A stretch of 36,197 bases of DNA from an uncultured Erysipelotrichaceae bacterium (lineage in GTDB: Bacteria; Bacillota_I; Bacilli_A; Erysipelotrichales; Erysipelotrichaceae). The translations under genes and the position numbers were made by a program. The notes beneath the pieces were generated by a model, which worked only from the letters and a program-made list of their open reading frames with translations, searched no databases and was not told the origin of the DNA. Positions 27,173 to 36,197 of this stretch are shown in pieces. The DNA lies in contig CAKMJZ010000037.1 in assembly GCA_927435855.1 (NCBI GenBank), positions 1-36,197 of the forward strand, read 5' to 3'. The stretch's first letter is position 1; the number at the start of each line of letters is the position of its first letter.

Positions 27173-27637
27173 TTATTCCCATCTCTCAAACATCATCTCC
27201 ACCAACAACTTCTCACCACACTTAGGACAACCACTATTAATGAACTTATCAATTTCTAGATCTTTTCTGACTTCACTTTCCTCATCATTTAACTGTACGA
27301 GTTTTACCTTGCAAGTATCACACTCATATTCAGGTTCAAAGAACTCCCCATGATCCTCAAGTTGAATATGGAACCGATTGAACGTTCGATCACAGCTTGG
27401 GCATACGTACAGTACATGCGCATATCCATCACATATCTTCGCATGACGAACATGGATCCACTCCTTTAATGTCTCTTTTGTTTCATTTGAGTGAACCAAC
27501 TGATCTATTAAAGGTGGTTTTTCTTTTGAGAACAATTGCTCAGGCGTGTACAATTGTCCGACACCTAGGACATACTTCAATTCATATTTACAGGTCATAC
27601 ACTTAAAGGTTTGACTTTCGCCCATGATTGGCCTCAT
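27173..27637 (-). CDS. Zinc-ribbon hypothetical protein with four CxxC pairs
   Basis: ORF 154 aa; CMTC, CPSC, CDTC, CPKC. Confidence 0.7.
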   Translation of the reverse strand: MRPIMGESQTFKCMTCKYELKYVLGVGQLYTPEQLFSKEKPPLIDQLVHSNETKETLKEWIHVRHAKICDGYAHVLYVCPSCDRTFNRFHIQLEDHGEFFEPEYECDTCKVKLVQLNDEESEVRKDLEIDKFINSGCPKCGEKLLVEMMFERWE

Positions 27638-27730
27638 ATCTTTCGCTTGTTATTCTAGTATATCATCCCATGTCATATTTCTGCCACATTCCTCTGTGAT
27701 AATAAGAACATACAAAGGAGGTGTGCACAA

Positions 27731-27898
27731 ATGCCACTACTATTAATCGCCATCGGCGTTATTGCTTACTTTGTGTTCGTTAAGGACTCAAAGGGTTATA
27801 CAAGCACAAGCGCAGAGGAAACACTAAAGCGTCGTTTCGTTAATGGCGAAATCGATGAAACCCAATATAACAGAATGAAAGAAACACTACGCAGATAG
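27731..27898 (+). CDS. Small SHOCT-domain membrane protein (55 aa)
   Basis: MPLLLIAIGVIAYFVFVKDSKGYTSTSAEETLKRRFVNGEIDETQYNRMKETLRR; SD AAAGGAGGTG upstream. Not in the supplied track. Confidence 0.7.
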   Translation: MPLLLIAIGVIAYFVFVKDSKGYTSTSAEETLKRRFVNGEIDETQYNRMKETLRR

Positions 27899-27916
27899 TG
27901 AGAAGGAGAGTAAATT

Positions 27917-28171
27917 ATGATGTACTTTAACAGAGGATTTGATGGATTTGACCGATTTAACGGTTGCTTCGGGGCTGGTTACTTTGGGCCTTGGGGAATG
28001 TTTATTTGGATGGGAATACTGATTTTGATTATTGGATTAGTTGTTTGGGCCATTTTGAAAAAGAAAACCGACAACGACCCGATTCTTGTTAGCTTAAGAG
28101 AAAAATTCGTTCGCGGCGAAATCACGGAAGAAGAATATTTAAGTAAAAAGAGAGCGTTGAATATTAAGTAA
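27917..28171 (+). CDS. SHOCT-domain membrane protein
   Basis: ORF 84 aa; a TM segment then VSLREKFVRGEITEEEYLSKKRAL. Confidence 0.8.
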   Translation: MMYFNRGFDGFDRFNGCFGAGYFGPWGMFIWMGILILIIGLVVWAILKKKTDNDPILVSLREKFVRGEITEEEYLSKKRALNIK

Positions 28172-28797
28172 TGAGAAAACTTGTTGTTTCTCTCATTGTG
28201 ACCGGCATCCTATTCTTAGGGGTAGGAGTATCCGGCCTCTTTTTATCTAATGACAACCGTGATGTACGCGAAGACGAAGATTTTACACTTGAACAACTTA
28301 CCGAAAACGTCGAGTCTCTACTTGAGATTTACGATGAACCACTTAAAATAAGTATGGTCTACGTATTTGAGAATCGTGATCCTTACTTTTTGATTACCGA
28401 AGTGAATACGGAGCGCGGAGCCATGGAGCTACGCGCAAGTGTCCGAAGCGGAGCGGTGTATGCTGAGCGATCAATCGCAAATATGTGGAATGTTAAATAT
28501 ACACAACGCATGGGTAATCGTCGTATAATAGGTTCAGGAATGATGGGCGGTTATTACCGTGATTACGACCTTGATAATGAGTTAACTCATGAAGAAGCTG
28601 TCGAAATCGCCGAAAACTATGTGACTCTAAAAATGGAGGGCATTGTCCTCGATGCAAACCACCATACGTTCTACGGATACTACTCCTTTCACTTACTGAA
28701 AGATCGTGAGATCGTAGGGATATTACGTATCAACGGCTTTGACGGCCAAGTATCTATCAGCCGTTTTACCGGAGCACTTGTAGAAATTAATAAATAA
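28171..28797 (+). CDS. Membrane-anchored PepSY-like protein
   Basis: ORF 208 aa; N-terminal TM; LTHEEAVEIAENYVTLKMEG...GFDGQVSISRFTGALVEI. Start overlaps the preceding stop. Confidence 0.65.
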   Translation: MRKLVVSLIVTGILFLGVGVSGLFLSNDNRDVREDEDFTLEQLTENVESLLEIYDEPLKISMVYVFENRDPYFLITEVNTERGAMELRASVRSGAVYAERSIANMWNVKYTQRMGNRRIIGSGMMGGYYRDYDLDNELTHEEAVEIAENYVTLKMEGIVLDANHHTFYGYYSFHLLKDREIVGILRINGFDGQVSISRFTGALVEINK

Positions 28798-28806
28798 GGA
28801 GACCTT

Positions 28807-29493
28807 GTGACATATCGCATTCTTGTCGTCGAAGACCAATCTGAAATCAGCTTAATCGTGCTTCGCTACTTACAAAGCGAAAACTACTTAGCCGACTTGG
28901 CCCAAGACGGCTTTTCTGCGCTCAAACTTTTTAATCAACAAACTTATCATCTTGTTATATTAGATGTTATGATGCCAGGTATCAACGGTTTTGAAGTGTT
29001 GCGCGACATCCGAAATATTTCCGATATTCCGGTAATCATGTTAACCGCAAAAGGTGCGGAAGATGATAAAATTACCGGCTTTGACGTTGGGGCAGATGAT
29101 TATATGGTGAAGCCATTTAGCCCGAAAGAGTTGATGCGCAGAGTTAAAGCGATATTGCGAAGAGTCTATGGTGACAGTGATGAGATCATTCTATCCATTC
29201 CCCCTCTTAAACTTTATGAAACACGCATGAAAGTGGAGAAAGACGGAATTGACATCGAACTGACTGCCAGTGAGTTCAAACTTCTATATACACTAATGAA
29301 ACACAACGGTCAGATATTGACTCGCGAACAAATCATTCGAAATGCTTTTAACGAAGATTACGAAGGTTATGATCGAAATATTGACTCCCTTATCAAACGT
29401 CTTCGTCAGAAAGTTGAAGACGACCCAAAGAATCCCAAAATCATCCTGACCAAGTATGGCGCAGGATATATGCTAGGAGGTGAATCGCAATGA
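28807..29493 (+). CDS. OmpR-family response regulator
   Basis: ORF 228 aa; receiver VILDVMMPGINGFEVL, MLTAKGAEDDKITGFDVGADDYMVKPFSPKEL; winged-helix C-terminus. Confidence 0.95.
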   Translation: MTYRILVVEDQSEISLIVLRYLQSENYLADLAQDGFSALKLFNQQTYHLVILDVMMPGINGFEVLRDIRNISDIPVIMLTAKGAEDDKITGFDVGADDYMVKPFSPKELMRRVKAILRRVYGDSDEIILSIPPLKLYETRMKVEKDGIDIELTASEFKLLYTLMKHNGQILTREQIIRNAFNEDYEGYDRNIDSLIKRLRQKVEDDPKNPKIILTKYGAGYMLGGESQ

Positions 29494-30857
29494 GCATTCG
29501 CAAATTATGGCTAATTGTATTGACGCTAGTCGCCACCCTTTCCATTGCGATTAACGCTTTAATCCTGACATCCCTGACCGACCGATATTTCCGGACTTAC
29601 TTAAGCGAAACATACGATGAACATATCGATCAAATGATTACATACATTGTCGGATCGTTGAACGAAGCGACCATATCCTACCGTCAGATGGCCATAGAAC
29701 TTGAAAGCCATCTAGATGACCCCATCGTTAAAATTAAGCTATATGATACGCAGGGATCTCTGTTGATACAAGTAGAAGACAGAGACTATGATCGACGTGA
29801 TATGGGTCGCATGGGCATGATGGACTTCATGTTTCGTATTGGCGAAGAAGAAGTCGACAGTTTCGATGTAATGAACAACGGCGTCCTTCTTGGCAAACTT
29901 AACATAACCAAACAAAGCTCCGCGGAAAGTTCGGTCATAGCGATGATGTTTAAATCGCGCTTGTTCATCAACAGTCTGATATCCACCGGATTTGCCATTG
30001 TTATAACCTTACTTGTCGGTGCTTATATAAGCAAGCGCATGAGCAAAGACCTCACGGATACCGCTCGATTCGCCTCAAATATTCAAATTGGCAATCCCAT
30101 TGAAAACAAACCTTCATCCATCAAAGAGATCAATCAGATTCAAAGCAGCTTACAAGATCTCAATACGCGTCTTCGACTCAAACAAAAAAGTCGCAAAACG
30201 TTGATCGACCAACTCATCCACCAATCCAAAACACCGCTAACCATACTGAAATCTCATGTCGAAGCGATTGAGGATGGTGTCATTCAGATATCCAAAGAAG
30301 AACTCACCATCTTCCAAGATCAGATCGATCACCTCAATAACATTCTTTCAAACATGAGCACCATGATCGATGCGGAGAAGGAAAGTGAAGTCCTAACCTT
30401 TGAAGCCGTTGATATTCAAAATCTGTTAAATCAAATCATCTTAGGCATTCGCTCTCAGTTTGACAAAAAAGGCATCGAACTCCGAATGTTCGGAAATACA
30501 AAGATCAAACTGTTAACCGATCCCTACAAACTGAGCCAAGTCATTTATAACTTACTGACCAATGCTTATAAATATACGGAAAAAGGACATGTGGAAATCA
30601 GTGTCAGAGATTACAGTGATCATTTGACAATTACCATCTCCGACACCGGAATCGGCATCGAACCTTCCGACATTAAAAACATCTTCAACGCCTACTACCG
30701 AGGCGCATCCACCACGCGAATATCCGGTGAAGGCATTGGGTTGTATGTGGTTAAAGAAAACCTCAACCAACTCGGCGGAACGATTGAAGTTAAATCGACA
30801 CCAGGAAAAGGAAGTACATTTACTCTAAGCTTACCAATTAAAGAAACACAGGATTAA
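29490..30857 (+). CDS. Sensor histidine kinase
   Basis: ORF 455 aa; two TMs, LIHQSKTPLTILKSHVEAIEDG H-box region, NLLTNAYKYT, ISDTGIGI, GEGIGLYVVKENL. 4-nt overlap with the RR gene. Confidence 0.95.
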   Translation: MSIRKLWLIVLTLVATLSIAINALILTSLTDRYFRTYLSETYDEHIDQMITYIVGSLNEATISYRQMAIELESHLDDPIVKIKLYDTQGSLLIQVEDRDYDRRDMGRMGMMDFMFRIGEEEVDSFDVMNNGVLLGKLNITKQSSAESSVIAMMFKSRLFINSLISTGFAIVITLLVGAYISKRMSKDLTDTARFASNIQIGNPIENKPSSIKEINQIQSSLQDLNTRLRLKQKSRKTLIDQLIHQSKTPLTILKSHVEAIEDGVIQISKEELTIFQDQIDHLNNILSNMSTMIDAEKESEVLTFEAVDIQNLLNQIILGIRSQFDKKGIELRMFGNTKIKLLTDPYKLSQVIYNLLTNAYKYTEKGHVEISVRDYSDHLTITISDTGIGIEPSDIKNIFNAYYRGASTTRISGEGIGLYVVKENLNQLGGTIEVKSTPGKGSTFTLSLPIKETQD

Positions 30858-30876
30858 AATTCTGTGTTTTTTTTTA
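30845..30876 (+). terminator. Intrinsic terminator overlapping the histidine kinase stop codon
   Basis: AAACACAG gattaaaatt CTGTGTTT followed by TTTTTT; the stop TAA lies in the loop. Confidence 0.75.
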
Positions 30877-30931
30877 TTTTCTTAAGGAACATTGAAATTT
30901 ACGTCATATTAAGTAGTGAGCATCTTGATAT

Positions 30932-30949
30932 TATGGTATATATACCATA
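30932..30949. promoter_or_regulatory. Perfect 18-bp palindrome TATGGTATATATACCATA, candidate HigA operator
   Basis: Read directly, about 27 bp upstream of the toxin start at 30976. Confidence 0.6.
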
Positions 30950-30975
30950 TAATATAGATGACACTCGGAGGATCA

Positions 30976-31329
30976 ATGTCAAAATATTGTGTAATTTACT
31001 ACGAAGACAAAAATGGTGTATCCCCGGTCCTTACGTTTATTGAAGAAATGAGATTAAAACATCAAGCGAAGATCATCCGAACCATTATGCTTTTAGAAGT
31101 CAATGGCCCAACATTGAGAGAACCGTTCTCAAAATATATCGGTGATAATCTATTTGAACTAAGAATTATTTTCGGGAGCGATATCTCTAGGGTTATATAT
31201 TTTTTTATCAAAGGTAAAGAAATCGTTCTGGTACATGCATTTATGAAAAAAACTGATCAGATATCAAGACTTGATATGAATACAGCGCGAATGCGCCGTG
31301 AATGGTATTTGAAAAACAAGGAGAAATGA
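30976..31329 (+). CDS. HigB/RelE-like (phage Gp49-type) toxin
   Basis: ORF listed from 30958; preferred start MSKYCVIYYEDKNGVSPVLTFIEEM at 30976 with CGGAGGATCAATG; 'LFELRIIFGSDISRVIYFFIKGKEIVLVHAFMKKT'. Confidence 0.87.
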   Translation: MSKYCVIYYEDKNGVSPVLTFIEEMRLKHQAKIIRTIMLLEVNGPTLREPFSKYIGDNLFELRIIFGSDISRVIYFFIKGKEIVLVHAFMKKTDQISRLDMNTARMRREWYLKNKEK

Positions 31330-31330
31330 T

Positions 31331-31615
31331 ATGACAAACTTCAGAAAAGACTTGGAACAAAGACTAAAAAACCCAGCATTCAAAGCTGAGTACGAGGAGT
31401 TAGAAGCTGAATTTGCGATACTTCAGGCATTGATCGATGCACGCAAAAACCTAGGACTGACTCAACAGGAACTGGCACGTCGTACGCATATCAATCAGGC
31501 TGATATCAGTAAAATTGAAAAAGGAAATTCAAACCCATCCTTAAACACCCTAAAGAAACTCGCCAAAGGAATGAACATGAGACTTCAAATCAAGTTTGTT
31601 CCCATTGAAGACTAA
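31331..31615 (+). CDS. HigA/Xre-family antitoxin
   Basis: ORF 94 aa; LIDARKNLGLTQQELARRTHINQADISKIEKGNSNPSLNTLKKLAKGM. Confidence 0.92.
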   Translation: MTNFRKDLEQRLKNPAFKAEYEELEAEFAILQALIDARKNLGLTQQELARRTHINQADISKIEKGNSNPSLNTLKKLAKGMNMRLQIKFVPIED

Positions 31616-31801
31616 TCACTTCAAATCATTTTTTCAAAGATTCGGAATCATAAAGTTTCGTTGAGTTTTCACCAAACATTCATCCTTGGTTTCATTATCT
31701 TCCTATATATTCGAAATTGCCTATACTTCTTTCATGAATTCGCATGGTTTATGCTATGCGTTCATGTTATGATTTCAATATAAGACAGGAGATGAAACAT
31801 C

Positions 31802-32251
31802 ATGTTAGAACAAATCGAAAATCTTGAGAAACAATATGTATTTGACGCTTTTGATCGACCCATGGCCTATGCCATCGGAACCATGATTGCCAATAAGGCA
31901 ATGACTCTCAATCTTCCGATTACCGTTGAAGTATACCTGAACGACATGGTCGTCTACCGCTACAGCCATACCGGCTCAAACCCCATCAACATGAACTGGT
32001 CCATCCGTAAGCGTAATTCCGTACTCATGTTTGGTCACAGTACAATGTGGTTAAGCGAGAAGCTAAAAGGTGAATATCCCTTACTTGAAGCTCGTTATGG
32101 ACTTAACAGTGAAGACTATACCTTATTGGAAGGATCATTTCCAATTCTGACGCAAAGTGGTGTAATTGGTGCTATCAGCGTTAGTGGTCTTAAACCCCAG
32201 GAAGACCATCAGATTATTGTGGATACTTTAAACGAATATCTGGCAAAGTAA
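31802..32251 (+). CDS. UPF0303 / GlcG-HbpS-like (DUF336) protein
   Basis: ORF 149 aa; 'ANKAMTLNLPITVEVYLNDMVVYRYSHTGSNPINMNWSIRKRNSVLMFGHSTMWL...GSFPILTQSGVIGAISVSGL'. Confidence 0.8.
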   Translation: MLEQIENLEKQYVFDAFDRPMAYAIGTMIANKAMTLNLPITVEVYLNDMVVYRYSHTGSNPINMNWSIRKRNSVLMFGHSTMWLSEKLKGEYPLLEARYGLNSEDYTLLEGSFPILTQSGVIGAISVSGLKPQEDHQIIVDTLNEYLAK

Positions 32252-32252
32252 A

Positions 32253-32275
32253 GGCATCACGTGATGCCCTTTTTC
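32253..32275. terminator. Terminator between convergent genes
   Basis: GGCATCACGTGATGCC perfect dyad followed by CTTTTTC. Confidence 0.7.
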
Positions 32276-32278
32276 TTT

Positions 32279-33862
32279 CTATTGTTCTTTTTTGATATTG
32301 ACCGAAATTAAGCTGATTCCCCCGGATAGTAATTCCACTTGAATCTTCGATTTTCCGATATCAACCGAATCGGAAGTTATATATACGATTTGATGTCCTA
32401 AATTGTCTAAATCAAGATCGACTTTCTTGTCGTTCAATGAAACCACAACTCGTGAATCCGTTTCAACAAATAACTTTAAACTTAATGTAATTAATTGCTT
32501 TTCTGTTGAGGTAAACCAATAATGCAAAGAGTCTTTCTCTTGCATCTTTACACACAGCCCCTCATCATCCCTCCAATCTTCACCTCTGCCATGATGGAAG
32601 TTTGGCTTCACTCGAGTGCTATCCAAAAACACAATATCTCGATTATCCTCTGATCGGTAGCCGACATTTAAACCCTTTGAGGTTTGAACTTTTGCTTTGG
32701 AATCCCAATTATAGAAAATAGCCGGAATTTCGATATTCGGACGACGGAACAAGTAATTAACTACTTCATCGACGAATACACAGTTCTCAAGTTTAATGTT
32801 GTTCAAATATTCAGAAAATATTGCTTTCGCCTCTTGTTTGCTTAGATCTGATTTTTTCTCCATATAATCCGTCAGACGATCCCAATACTTCGGTTTGATA
32901 ATAGAAACCATCGAATTGGTCGTATCCATTTTCTTATACGTCCAAAAATTCCACGAAATGTCCAATTCTTCATACATCGCAAAAGCTCCGCTATACCACT
33001 CCTTATTGTTCTCCCCGCCTTCACCCATAAAGATTGGAACATTCCACTCATCTCTTTTTGAAAGAAATTTGTCCAAACTCTCCGCATCCGGATTATTCCA
33101 ATATTTATGAAACTGATATAGAACATTCTCATCCAGTTTATGAGTAAAGATCGACCAATCCGTCGACCAATGAATACCTTCTAAGGTAATCATGTGGTAA
33201 GGATCGATGGCACGGATTTCATCAATTAACCGCTTATACAGTGGGTATACCTTATCGTTATATTGACCATGAAACTCCGGAACCGGCTCATTGAACAAAT
33301 CATAACAAGCAATAATTGGTGAGTCTTTATATCTATGGGCTATTGCTTTCCAAATGAAAACCGTCAAATCCTGATCGTATTCGTTGATAAACAGCTCAGG
33401 AATATCATTTTCACAATCATCAATATTCGCACCCGTCTGACCCCCGGGAGCCCCATGTAAATCTAGAATCACATACACGTTTCGTAATGCACAATGTTGA
33501 ATGATTTCATCCAACAATTGCCAATGGTTTTCATTGATTTCATGATTTTTATCGAGCAGAAAACGCCAATGCAAAGGAATCCTTATGGAATTAAACCCAT
33601 CCTGGGCAATTTTATCAATATCTTTGGTCGTAATGTAATTCTTATAATATGACTGCCAAAAAAGACTGGCATCTTCTTCGCCAATCAACGAAGCAATGAC
33701 TTTCTCAATTTTCCGTGGACGATCGCCTTGATTAGGAAACCTCCACATATAACCTTCCGGAAGCAACCAACCACCCAACCCTACCCCTCTAAGCAAAAGC
33801 TTATTTCCATGTTCATCAATAATATCTCTGCCCTGCGTATGTACAAAATCTGTCTGTTTCAT
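32279..33862 (-). CDS. Glycoside hydrolase, GH5 (cellulase/glucanase-like), with C-terminal extension
   Basis: ORF 527 aa; LRGVGLGGWLLPEGYMW, SIRIPLHWRFLL, VILDLHGAPGGQTG, YDLFNEPVPEF, IFMGEGGE. Confidence 0.85.
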   Translation of the reverse strand: MKQTDFVHTQGRDIIDEHGNKLLLRGVGLGGWLLPEGYMWRFPNQGDRPRKIEKVIASLIGEEDASLFWQSYYKNYITTKDIDKIAQDGFNSIRIPLHWRFLLDKNHEINENHWQLLDEIIQHCALRNVYVILDLHGAPGGQTGANIDDCENDIPELFINEYDQDLTVFIWKAIAHRYKDSPIIACYDLFNEPVPEFHGQYNDKVYPLYKRLIDEIRAIDPYHMITLEGIHWSTDWSIFTHKLDENVLYQFHKYWNNPDAESLDKFLSKRDEWNVPIFMGEGGENNKEWYSGAFAMYEELDISWNFWTYKKMDTTNSMVSIIKPKYWDRLTDYMEKKSDLSKQEAKAIFSEYLNNIKLENCVFVDEVVNYLFRRPNIEIPAIFYNWDSKAKVQTSKGLNVGYRSEDNRDIVFLDSTRVKPNFHHGRGEDWRDDEGLCVKMQEKDSLHYWFTSTEKQLITLSLKLFVETDSRVVVSLNDKKVDLDLDNLGHQIVYITSDSVDIGKSKIQVELLSGGISLISVNIKKEQ

Positions 33863-34689
33863 TGTTTAAGTGCTCCTTCTGAAATTCCCTTCAAAATCGA
33901 TTTTTGAAGTATCATATAAAATACGACTGCCGGCAACATCGCCATAATCAACACCGATAGAATGGCCGGCCAATCATTATTTCCATACTGACCAAATAAC
34001 ATATTGGTAGAAAGTAAGATCGTATAGTTCTTACTGTTAGGCAACATTAACAATGGAAGTAAGAAATCATTCCACATCCACAGCGCATTGGTAATAATGA
34101 TCGTCACCGTAATCGGCTTCAACTGTGGGAAAATGATCGAGAAGAATAATCTCAAATCTGAACATCCATCGATACGCGCTGCCTCATCCAATTCTATCGG
34201 AATCGAACGAATAAATCCAGTATACAAAAATATCGCCATCGGAACACCCAGACCAATATAAATAATTCCCAATCCAACCAAACTTCCCTGTAAATTGGTA
34301 ACCCTGGCAATTCGGACCAATGAAATCATTATGGAATGAAATGGAATTAACATCGAAAAAACAAACAGACTGTAATAAAAATTGCTTAACTTTGTTTTTA
34401 CTCTTGCCAATTTGTATCCGGCAATCGAAGAGAAAAACACAATACCGCCACACCCAATCACAACTACTAGCAGTGTATTGAAGAAACTTCGTAAAAACTT
34501 GATCTTTTCAAAGGCTGTGACGTAATTGGATATTTGAAAATTGGTGGGTAATGAGAGGATGTTTGTCAGTATTTCACCCTGAGTTTTTCCGGAGTTAATT
34601 ACTGCCAGAATGATAGGAGACAAACTGAAAATCGAATAGGCTATGAGGATCAATAATATCAAAATATTGACCCAATTTTTCATTTTCAT
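33859..34689 (-). CDS. Carbohydrate ABC transporter permease (MalG-type)
   Basis: ORF 276 aa; EAARIDGCSDLRLFFSIIFPQLKPI EAA motif. Confidence 0.9.
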   Translation of the reverse strand: MKMKNWVNILILLILIAYSIFSLSPIILAVINSGKTQGEILTNILSLPTNFQISNYVTAFEKIKFLRSFFNTLLVVVIGCGGIVFFSSIAGYKLARVKTKLSNFYYSLFVFSMLIPFHSIMISLVRIARVTNLQGSLVGLGIIYIGLGVPMAIFLYTGFIRSIPIELDEAARIDGCSDLRLFFSIIFPQLKPITVTIIITNALWMWNDFLLPLLMLPNSKNYTILLSTNMLFGQYGNNDWPAILSVLIMAMLPAVVFYMILQKSILKGISEGALKQ

Positions 34690-34690
34690 A

Positions 34691-35560
34691 TCAATTGATC
34701 TCCTTCTTTCTCATAATCGACAACTGAATAAGCGTTATGACAAGAATGATAAGAAACAGAATTAACGACTTTGCGCTGGCATAACCAAAACGATTGTTCA
34801 TGCTGTACGCCTCCTCAAAAATATTCATCGCAATAACCTGCGTGCTGCGACCGGGACCGCCACCCGTCAGTGAATAAACGACATCAAACACTTTAAAAGA
34901 GTTGTTCAATGTAACAAACACACCAATTGTAATCGCTGGCATAATGGACGGAATCGTAATGTTTTTAAACACTTGCCACGAAGTAGCACCATCGATCATC
35001 GCGGCTTCCTTAAGGTTTTTAGCCACTCCTTGTAGAGCAGCCATGTAAATGATCATCAGATATCCGACACCACCCCACAGCGATACGATAATTATGGCAA
35101 TAAAACTAAACGTTGGATCCCCCAACCAAGAAATATCCAGTGCAGCAATGTTGAGCATATTGGCAATCGTCGGCAAGGCCCGGGTGAATATAAACATCCA
35201 CATAAACCCACCGATAATCATACTGATCATATTGGGCATAAACGCCAACGTACGAAACAACGTCTTCGTCTTCATACGCGTCTCAATCAGTACAGCGAGT
35301 GATAGTGCTATGACATTCTGTAAAACAACCATAATTCCAACGAATTTTACTGTGAACCAAATCGAATTGAAAAAATTCTTATCCTTTAACAACACCTCAA
35401 AATTGCGAAATCCGATCAACTCATAATTTGGATTAAGTCCGTTCCAATTTGTAAAGCTATACCAAATCCCACCAAAGGCCGGCGCTAATGTGAAAATTGC
35501 ATAGAACAATAATGCTGGAAGGATGAACAGTGTCAGATTGCGATTACTTTTTTTCATCAT
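34691..35560 (-). CDS. Carbohydrate ABC transporter permease (MalF-type)
   Basis: ORF 289 aa; EAAMIDGATSWQVFKNITIPSIMPAI EAA motif. Confidence 0.9.
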   Translation of the reverse strand: MMKKSNRNLTLFILPALLFYAIFTLAPAFGGIWYSFTNWNGLNPNYELIGFRNFEVLLKDKNFFNSIWFTVKFVGIMVVLQNVIALSLAVLIETRMKTKTLFRTLAFMPNMISMIIGGFMWMFIFTRALPTIANMLNIAALDISWLGDPTFSFIAIIIVSLWGGVGYLMIIYMAALQGVAKNLKEAAMIDGATSWQVFKNITIPSIMPAITIGVFVTLNNSFKVFDVVYSLTGGGPGRSTQVIAMNIFEEAYSMNNRFGYASAKSLILFLIILVITLIQLSIMRKKEIN

Positions 35561-35582
35561 ACTCCCTCATTTCCTTATAAAG

Positions 35583-35612
35583 ATTGCGGGCTCATTTTCA
35601 TAAGCCCGCAAT
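35583..35612. terminator. Stem-loop between the binding-protein and permease genes
   Basis: ATTGCGGGCT cattttcata AGCCCGCAAT, 10-bp perfect stem with no strong T-run on the minus strand; more likely an attenuator or mRNA-stabilising hairpin. Confidence 0.6.
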
Positions 35613-35621
35613 ATTGATTAT

Positions 35622-36197
35622 CTATTGTCCGAGCGAATTAGCCCAAACTTCATCAATGGTTTTAATGAACTCTGCTTTAGTAACGGTTTTAGCATAATAA
35701 CTTTGAAGAAGCACTGCTTGTTCTCCAGTCACAGCGCCAGGAAGTGACAAGTCACGGTATCCACGACCCAAAGCGACATAAGACATGGCTTCATCAGCCC
35801 ACGGGAATGTTTCATAAGTATGGAACTTCGCAACCGGATTGAACTTCAATTCTTCAAATAGTTTAGAAGATGCTTGTTTATCAAGAATGTAATTCAATAA
35901 TTCAAGAGCAACATCTTTATTCTTACTTGTCGGCGAAACAGCCAACGAAGTTGATACTGACAAATTGATCAATGTGCCATTGATATTATCACTGACTGGT
36001 AATGGAGCAGCTCCGATTTTGATATTTGGATTAATATCCAGAATCGCTTGAGCTTGCCAAGTTCCTTGAACCCACATCGCTGCTTTTCCAGCTGCGAAGT
36101 CAGCGGATGCGGCTGCATTGCCTACTTCAAACGGTTTGTCTGTGCCATTAGCCATAATGATATCAATGATGTCAAAGATTTTAGCAATTTCTTCATA
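35622..36197 (-). CDS. Sugar ABC transporter substrate-binding protein, C-terminal part (truncated by the window edge)
   Basis: ORF stays open to 36197; 'FAAGKAAMWVQGTWQAQAILDINPNIKIGAAPLP' is typical of CUT1 binding proteins. Confidence 0.88.
   Translation of the reverse strand, partial: YEEIAKIFDIIDIIMANGTDKPFEVGNAAASADFAAGKAAMWVQGTWQAQAILDINPNIKIGAAPLPVSDNINGTLINLSVSTSLAVSPTSKNKDVALELLNYILDKQASSKLFEELKFNPVAKFHTYETFPWADEAMSYVALGRGYRDLSLPGAVTGEQAVLLQSYYAKTVTKAEFIKTIDEVWANSLGQ

Noticed and set aside
32872-33132. 86-aa ORF in an alternative frame of the glycosidase
   Set aside because: Alternative frame within a well-supported GH5-like gene.
1-36197. CRISPR array, tRNA or rRNA genes
   Set aside because: No regularly spaced repeats, and no recognisable tRNA cloverleaf or rRNA sequence noticed on reading; absence not computed exhaustively.

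Overview
Low-GC, Firmicutes-like chromosomal window. It divides into modules, left to right. (1) A MarR regulator next to a window-truncated gene, a small membrane protein, an orphan Phd-like antitoxin, a C-terminal gene fossil (1916-2128) of the intact gene at 15937-16692, and a QueG-like 4Fe-4S protein. (2) An IS3/IS150-type insertion sequence (3618-4824) with a 3-bp GAA target duplication, sitting in the loop of what was a hairpin terminator. (3) A catabolic locus (about 4.97-15.6 kb): two NCS2-type permeases, a biuret-hydrolase-like isochorismatase-family amidohydrolase, a PucR regulator, an NDK-like protein, carbamate kinase, and the three AllF/AllG/AllH-like (FdrA/DUF1116/DUF2877) oxamate transcarbamylase proteins. 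No allantoinase-type genes are visible. (4) An AT-rich defence/RM island (about 16-27 kb): an AAA_13/RloC-like ATPase with a CxxC hook, a multi-TM coiled-coil protein, two overlapping putative restriction nucleases, two C5 cytosine methyltransferases (one with an in-frame N-terminal fossil of a second MTase's C-terminal half), a further putative restriction endonuclease, a Vsr nuclease and a 34-aa micro-ORF. (5) A SHOCT/PepSY/two-component operon. (6) A HigBA-like toxin-antitoxin pair with an 18-bp palindromic operator candidate. (7) A GlcG/HbpS-like protein. (8) A sugar ABC transporter with a GH5-like glycosidase, truncated at the right edge. The best leads are the transcarbamylase locus, the double-headed MTase and the IS inserted in a terminator. 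All family assignments come from motif recognition by eye; no searches were run.
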